Origin: Aquirhabdus sp.
Lineage (GTDB): Bacteria > Pseudomonadota > Gammaproteobacteria > Pseudomonadales > Moraxellaceae
Reading direction: 5' to 3'
DNA: 64,000 nt
NCBI GenBank assembly: GCA_030149815.1
Contig: JASLHI010000045.1
Span: 1-64,000 of the forward strand
Part shown: piece after piece, positions 61,517 to 64,000 of the stretch
Position numbering within the stretch: the stretch's first letter is position 1
How the letters are laid out: each line of letters begins with the position of its first letter
The notes under the pieces: model-generated
Databases searched by the model: none
What the model was told of the DNA's origin: nothing
What the model saw: only the letters and a program-made list of their open reading frames with translations
Position numbers and translations under genes: made by a program

Positions 61517-61637
61517 ATCAAAAGCAAATCCTCCCCAGTCCTCCTTTTTCTAAGGAGGGGGGAACTATTTTGTCTATTCCAAAATAGCAATGTTCCTCCC
61601 TTTTCAAAAGGGAGGTTAGGAGGGATTTGCTTTTGAT
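61517..61637. mobile_element. 121-bp fold-back element (MITE-like)
   Basis: ATCAAAAGCAAATCC (61517-61531) and GGATTTGCTTTTGAT (61623-61637) are perfect 15-bp terminal inverted repeats. Inside are two pyrimidine/purine-rich hairpin arms (CTCCTTTTT...AAGGAGG and CCTCCCTTTT...AAAGGGAGG) and a central 8-bp stem, CTATTTTG (61565-61572) with CAAAATAG (61580-61587). The whole unit can fold into one long stem. It has no coding capacity. It lies between the Mpo1-like gene and thiE, 21 bases before the thiE start. Confidence 0.8.
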
Positions 61638-61660
61638 TTTTCAAACTTAAGTAATAAACC

Positions 61661-62026
61661 TTAAGAAATCCGATCGAACTCTTTACCTTTTAAGCTAATA
61701 CGACCACGCAAAATATCGCTAAACATACGGAAGTCTGAAATAAAGCTATAGATAGGCTGTTTAAATGACGCAGGCTTATTTTTTTCAAAAATGAAATGCC
61801 CAGTCCAAGCGCAAGCATAACCTGCTGCAACACCCATCAACGCATAACGAACTTTACCTTTTTTAATGGCATAACCTAAACCAATCAAACCCAAAGTACT
61901 TCCAGCAAAATGCAGACGACGACTGGTCGCATTAGAATGCTCAGTCAAATAAAACTGATAAAATTGTTCGTAATTTTTAATTGGCATCACGGCTTTACCT
62001 GTGGTTTGACTCTGTAGATCATTCAT
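61661..62026 (-). CDS. Mpo1-like (DUF962) family membrane protein
   Basis: From ATG 62026, with AAGGA about 9 bases upstream, the product is 121 residues. It has the Mpo1/DUF962 pattern: YEQFYQFYLTEHSNATSRRL (the early H-x-N-x-x-x-R-x-x-H region), HFAGSTLGLIGLGYAIKKG, then ACAWTGHFIFEKNKPASFKQ and IYSFISDFRMF. Yeast Mpo1 is an iron-dependent dioxygenase of 2-hydroxy fatty acids; the conserved His residues are present here, but bacterial members are not well characterised. An ATG at 62080 would add 18 residues. Confidence 0.85.
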   Translation of the reverse strand: MNDLQSQTTGKAVMPIKNYEQFYQFYLTEHSNATSRRLHFAGSTLGLIGLGYAIKKGKVRYALMGVAAGYACAWTGHFIFEKNKPASFKQPIYSFISDFRMFSDILRGRISLKGKEFDRIS

Positions 62027-62238
62027 TTCGATATCCTTAAATTGATCCAATAAGCTGATTTTCGCCTCAAAACTCATCACAGCATCGTGAACATTTCATG
62101 ATTAACAATGATGTATTAACTTGCATCAATCCGCATTCTACCTCAAGAATGAGTTTAAAATCAGGTAAACTACACACCTTGTTCTTTGTCTTTTTTGTAT
62201 TTTAGTTTTTATTTTGGCTTTTTATTTTAGGAACACAG

Positions 62239-64000
62239 ATGACTGCTCTTGCCCGCCGTAATATCTATCACATTACCTGCGCCGACGGTTTGGAGCGACT
62301 GCTTGCGGAAGAAGTGTCAGAACTCGGCGCAACAGTCGTTGATCACCAACCGCCATTTCAGCAAGGGCGTGTCATTATCGAAGGCACATTAGAGACGGCT
62401 TATCGGATTTGCCTCTGGTCACGTCTCGCCTCGCGTGTTTTATTGCCATTATTTACCGTTGAAGTAAAACGCCAAGATGTGCGTGATGTTGCCGAAGAAC
62501 TGTTTGAAGCGGCACGTGACTTTGACTGGTCATTAGTTTTTAGCCCGCAAAGCACTTTCGTTGTTCGTATTCAATCCGAACGTGATATCAAGATGAACAG
62601 CCAGTTCGCCACATTACGCGTCAAAGATGCGGTGGTCGATAGCTTTATGGATAGCCATGGTCGTCGTCCAAGCATTGATACGCAAAACGCTGAGATTACC
62701 CTAACTGTTCTGGCTGGAGTTCGTCAGCATACTTTTAGTTTGGATTTATCTGGTGATAGCTTGCATCGTCGTGGTTATCGTCACGCGATGACCGATGCTC
62801 CGCTCAAAGAAAACCTCGCAGCTGCCATTCTGCGTCTGGCGAATTGGCATTCCAATAAATACAATACATTGATTGACCCGATGTGTGGTTCAGGAACATT
62901 TGTAATTGAAGCATTACTCATGTCCACAGATCGTGCACCTGGTTTGAATCGTCGTTTTGGTTTTACGGGTTGGTCTGGGCATGATGGTTCAATTTGGCAA
63001 AAACTCAAACTTGAAGCCCAAGATCGCTTCGAAGCAGCATTAGACCATCTGATCAATTCCGATGAATACCCACTCATTGTTTTTGCATTTGACGCAGACT
63101 GGGAAGCGGTGAAAGCGACGCGTACCAACCTCATCGCCGCAGGTTTAGAGCGCTGTTTGCCTTTTATTAAACTTGAAGAACGTACCCTTGCAGATTGGCC
63201 AGACTTTCAGTTACGTGAACGTGAAGATAAAGCTTTAGTGATTACCAATCCTCCGTATGGTGAACGCTTAGGCGATAAAGTCAGTAATCGCGCGCTGTAT
63301 CAAGGCTTAGGTTATCTCCTCCAAAAGTTTGCGCCAAGCCAACACGCAGCAATTATTGCCTCACAAATTGAACAAGCAGACGTCTTGCAGCTTAACCACA
63401 TCAGCAATACCCGCTTGATGAATGGTAAATTGCCGATTTACATCCGCATCGGTGAGATTGCTGCATCTGCCAACAAACCATCGTTCTTGCAAGGATGGCA
63501 AACACCAAGCATTGAATTTACAGAAGAAAATGCAGGCTCAAAAGATTTCATCAATCGTTTGATTAAAAATATCAGTAATTTCAAGAAGCAAGCGATTCGT
63601 GAAGGTGTCACCAATCTACGCCTTTATGATGCGGATTTACCTGACTTTAACTTGGCAGTCGACCTCTACGGCGATCAAGTGCATGTCCAAGAATATGCAC
63701 CGCCAAAAACCATTGATCCTGCAAAAGCCAAAATGCGCTTTAATCTTGCATTGGCCGCAATTCGCCAAGTGCTTGGTTTAGCACGCGAACAAGTGTATAT
63801 CAAAACTCGCGCACGTCAAAAAGGTAATGATCAATACGAAAAGAAAAGTGATACAGGTAAGCGTTCGATTGTGCAGGAAGGCCGTGCGCGTCTGTATGTC
63901 AATTTCACCGACTATCTCGACACTGGTTTATTCCTTGACCATCGTCCAATGCGTTTAAAAATTGCACAAGAAGCACGCGGTAAACACTTCCTGAATCTGT
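62239..64000 (+). CDS. rlmL: Bifunctional 23S rRNA methyltransferase RlmKL, 5' part (cut by window edge)
   Basis: RlmL makes m2G2445 and the fused RlmK half makes m7G2069 in 23S rRNA (E. coli numbering). From ATG 62239, 587 codons are visible with no stop before the window end; the E. coli protein has 702 residues. An N-terminal THUMP-containing region (to about 165) is followed by GDSLHRRGYRHAMTDAPLKE, the SAM-binding LIDPMCGSGTFVIEALLMST and the catalytic ITNPPYGERLGD. The RlmK half begins before YLDTGLFLDHRPMRLKIAQ at the edge. All visible motifs are intact. Confidence 0.94.
   Translation, partial: MTALARRNIYHITCADGLERLLAEEVSELGATVVDHQPPFQQGRVIIEGTLETAYRICLWSRLASRVLLPLFTVEVKRQDVRDVAEELFEAARDFDWSLVFSPQSTFVVRIQSERDIKMNSQFATLRVKDAVVDSFMDSHGRRPSIDTQNAEITLTVLAGVRQHTFSLDLSGDSLHRRGYRHAMTDAPLKENLAAAILRLANWHSNKYNTLIDPMCGSGTFVIEALLMSTDRAPGLNRRFGFTGWSGHDGSIWQKLKLEAQDRFEAALDHLINSDEYPLIVFAFDADWEAVKATRTNLIAAGLERCLPFIKLEERTLADWPDFQLREREDKALVITNPPYGERLGDKVSNRALYQGLGYLLQKFAPSQHAAIIASQIEQADVLQLNHISNTRLMNGKLPIYIRIGEIAASANKPSFLQGWQTPSIEFTEENAGSKDFINRLIKNISNFKKQAIREGVTNLRLYDADLPDFNLAVDLYGDQVHVQEYAPPKTIDPAKAKMRFNLALAAIRQVLGLAREQVYIKTRARQKGNDQYEKKSDTGKRSIVQEGRARLYVNFTDYLDTGLFLDHRPMRLKIAQEARGKHFLNL

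Noticed and set aside
61496..62026. TPP riboswitch before thiE
   Set aside because: No THI-box core is recognisable; the space is taken by a fold-back element and the next gene.
1..64000. CRISPR arrays, tRNA or rRNA genes, prophage or intact IS elements
   Set aside because: No regularly spaced direct repeats, no cloverleaf-like sequence and no complete transposase or phage structural genes were seen in any intergenic region.

Overview
The window looks like the chromosome of a gamma-proteobacterium of the Moraxellaceae, probably Acinetobacter or a close relative. This is inferred from gene content (TorF-type porin, monomeric plus dimeric isocitrate dehydrogenases beside rluE, an OsmC-YcaO fusion, Aae-type efflux, RlmKL) and from the moderately AT-rich base composition; no rRNA, tRNA or other taxonomic marker is present. 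I see no CRISPR array, prophage or intact insertion sequence. Most genes are housekeeping or common accessory genes.

Layout. 1-7.7 kb: the start of a TorF-like porin gene, then a complete urease locus split into two convergent blocks (ureE-ureF-ureG on +, ureD-ureA-ureB-ureC on -), followed by a NiCoT nickel permease; together they import nickel, assemble the metallocentre and hydrolyse urea. A 5'-truncated TetR gene lies just after. 7.9-10 kb: a PAS-PAS-GGDEF-EAL c-di-GMP protein. 10.4-16.8 kb: a five-gene minus-strand operon (extradiol dioxygenase, FAH-family hydrolase, acyl-CoA synthetase, FAD monooxygenase, TetR regulator), probably for degradation of an aromatic or polycyclic compound. 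It has a clear sigma70 promoter overlapped by a perfect palindrome at 16736-16768, and the synthetase gene carries a one-base frameshift near its start. A DAGAT-like acyltransferase gene points the other way.

17.9-19.4 kb is a scarred stretch with an IS3 OrfA-like remnant, inverted repeats around a small secreted protein gene, and a MITE-like segment. 19.4-27.2 kb: OsmC-YcaO protein, a YadGH-like ABC exporter, an SDR and an MDR oxidoreductase, and a large lipoprotein. 27.4-32.7 kb: a small phosphatase-like gene, a monomeric isocitrate dehydrogenase of visibly higher GC, a string of hairpins, then the ordinary dimeric icd and rluE. 32.8-42.7 kb: photolyase, an AMP-forming ligase, an M61 peptidase, type II NADH dehydrogenase, DUF805 protein, a luciferase-like monooxygenase and an ammonium transporter.

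43-47.5 kb: exported proteins (DUF3108, DUF6091-like, a small lipoprotein), a DUF1304 protein, and a three-gene set (periplasmic FMN-binding protein, ApbE flavin transferase, four-helix membrane protein with paired histidines) that reads as a trans-membrane electron-transfer module. 47.5-64 kb: GspE-type ATPase, hemolysin III-like protein, cca, DUF1993, TM2-TPR protein, hemL, a GDT1/TMEM165 transporter, a four-gene Aae-like efflux operon with its own outer-membrane factor, thiE, a Mpo1-like protein and the first 587 codons of rlmKL, cut by the window edge.

Repeats of note are two identical 44-bp palindromic units in opposite orientation (32747-32790 and 55929-55972), a 121-bp fold-back element (61517-61637), and stacked hairpins after the monomeric isocitrate dehydrogenase gene. 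I found no single system that is clearly new. The best candidates for a closer look are the FMN/ApbE/cytochrome-like module, the frameshifted ring-cleavage operon with its operator, and a two-part motif shared by two urease-locus promoter regions.
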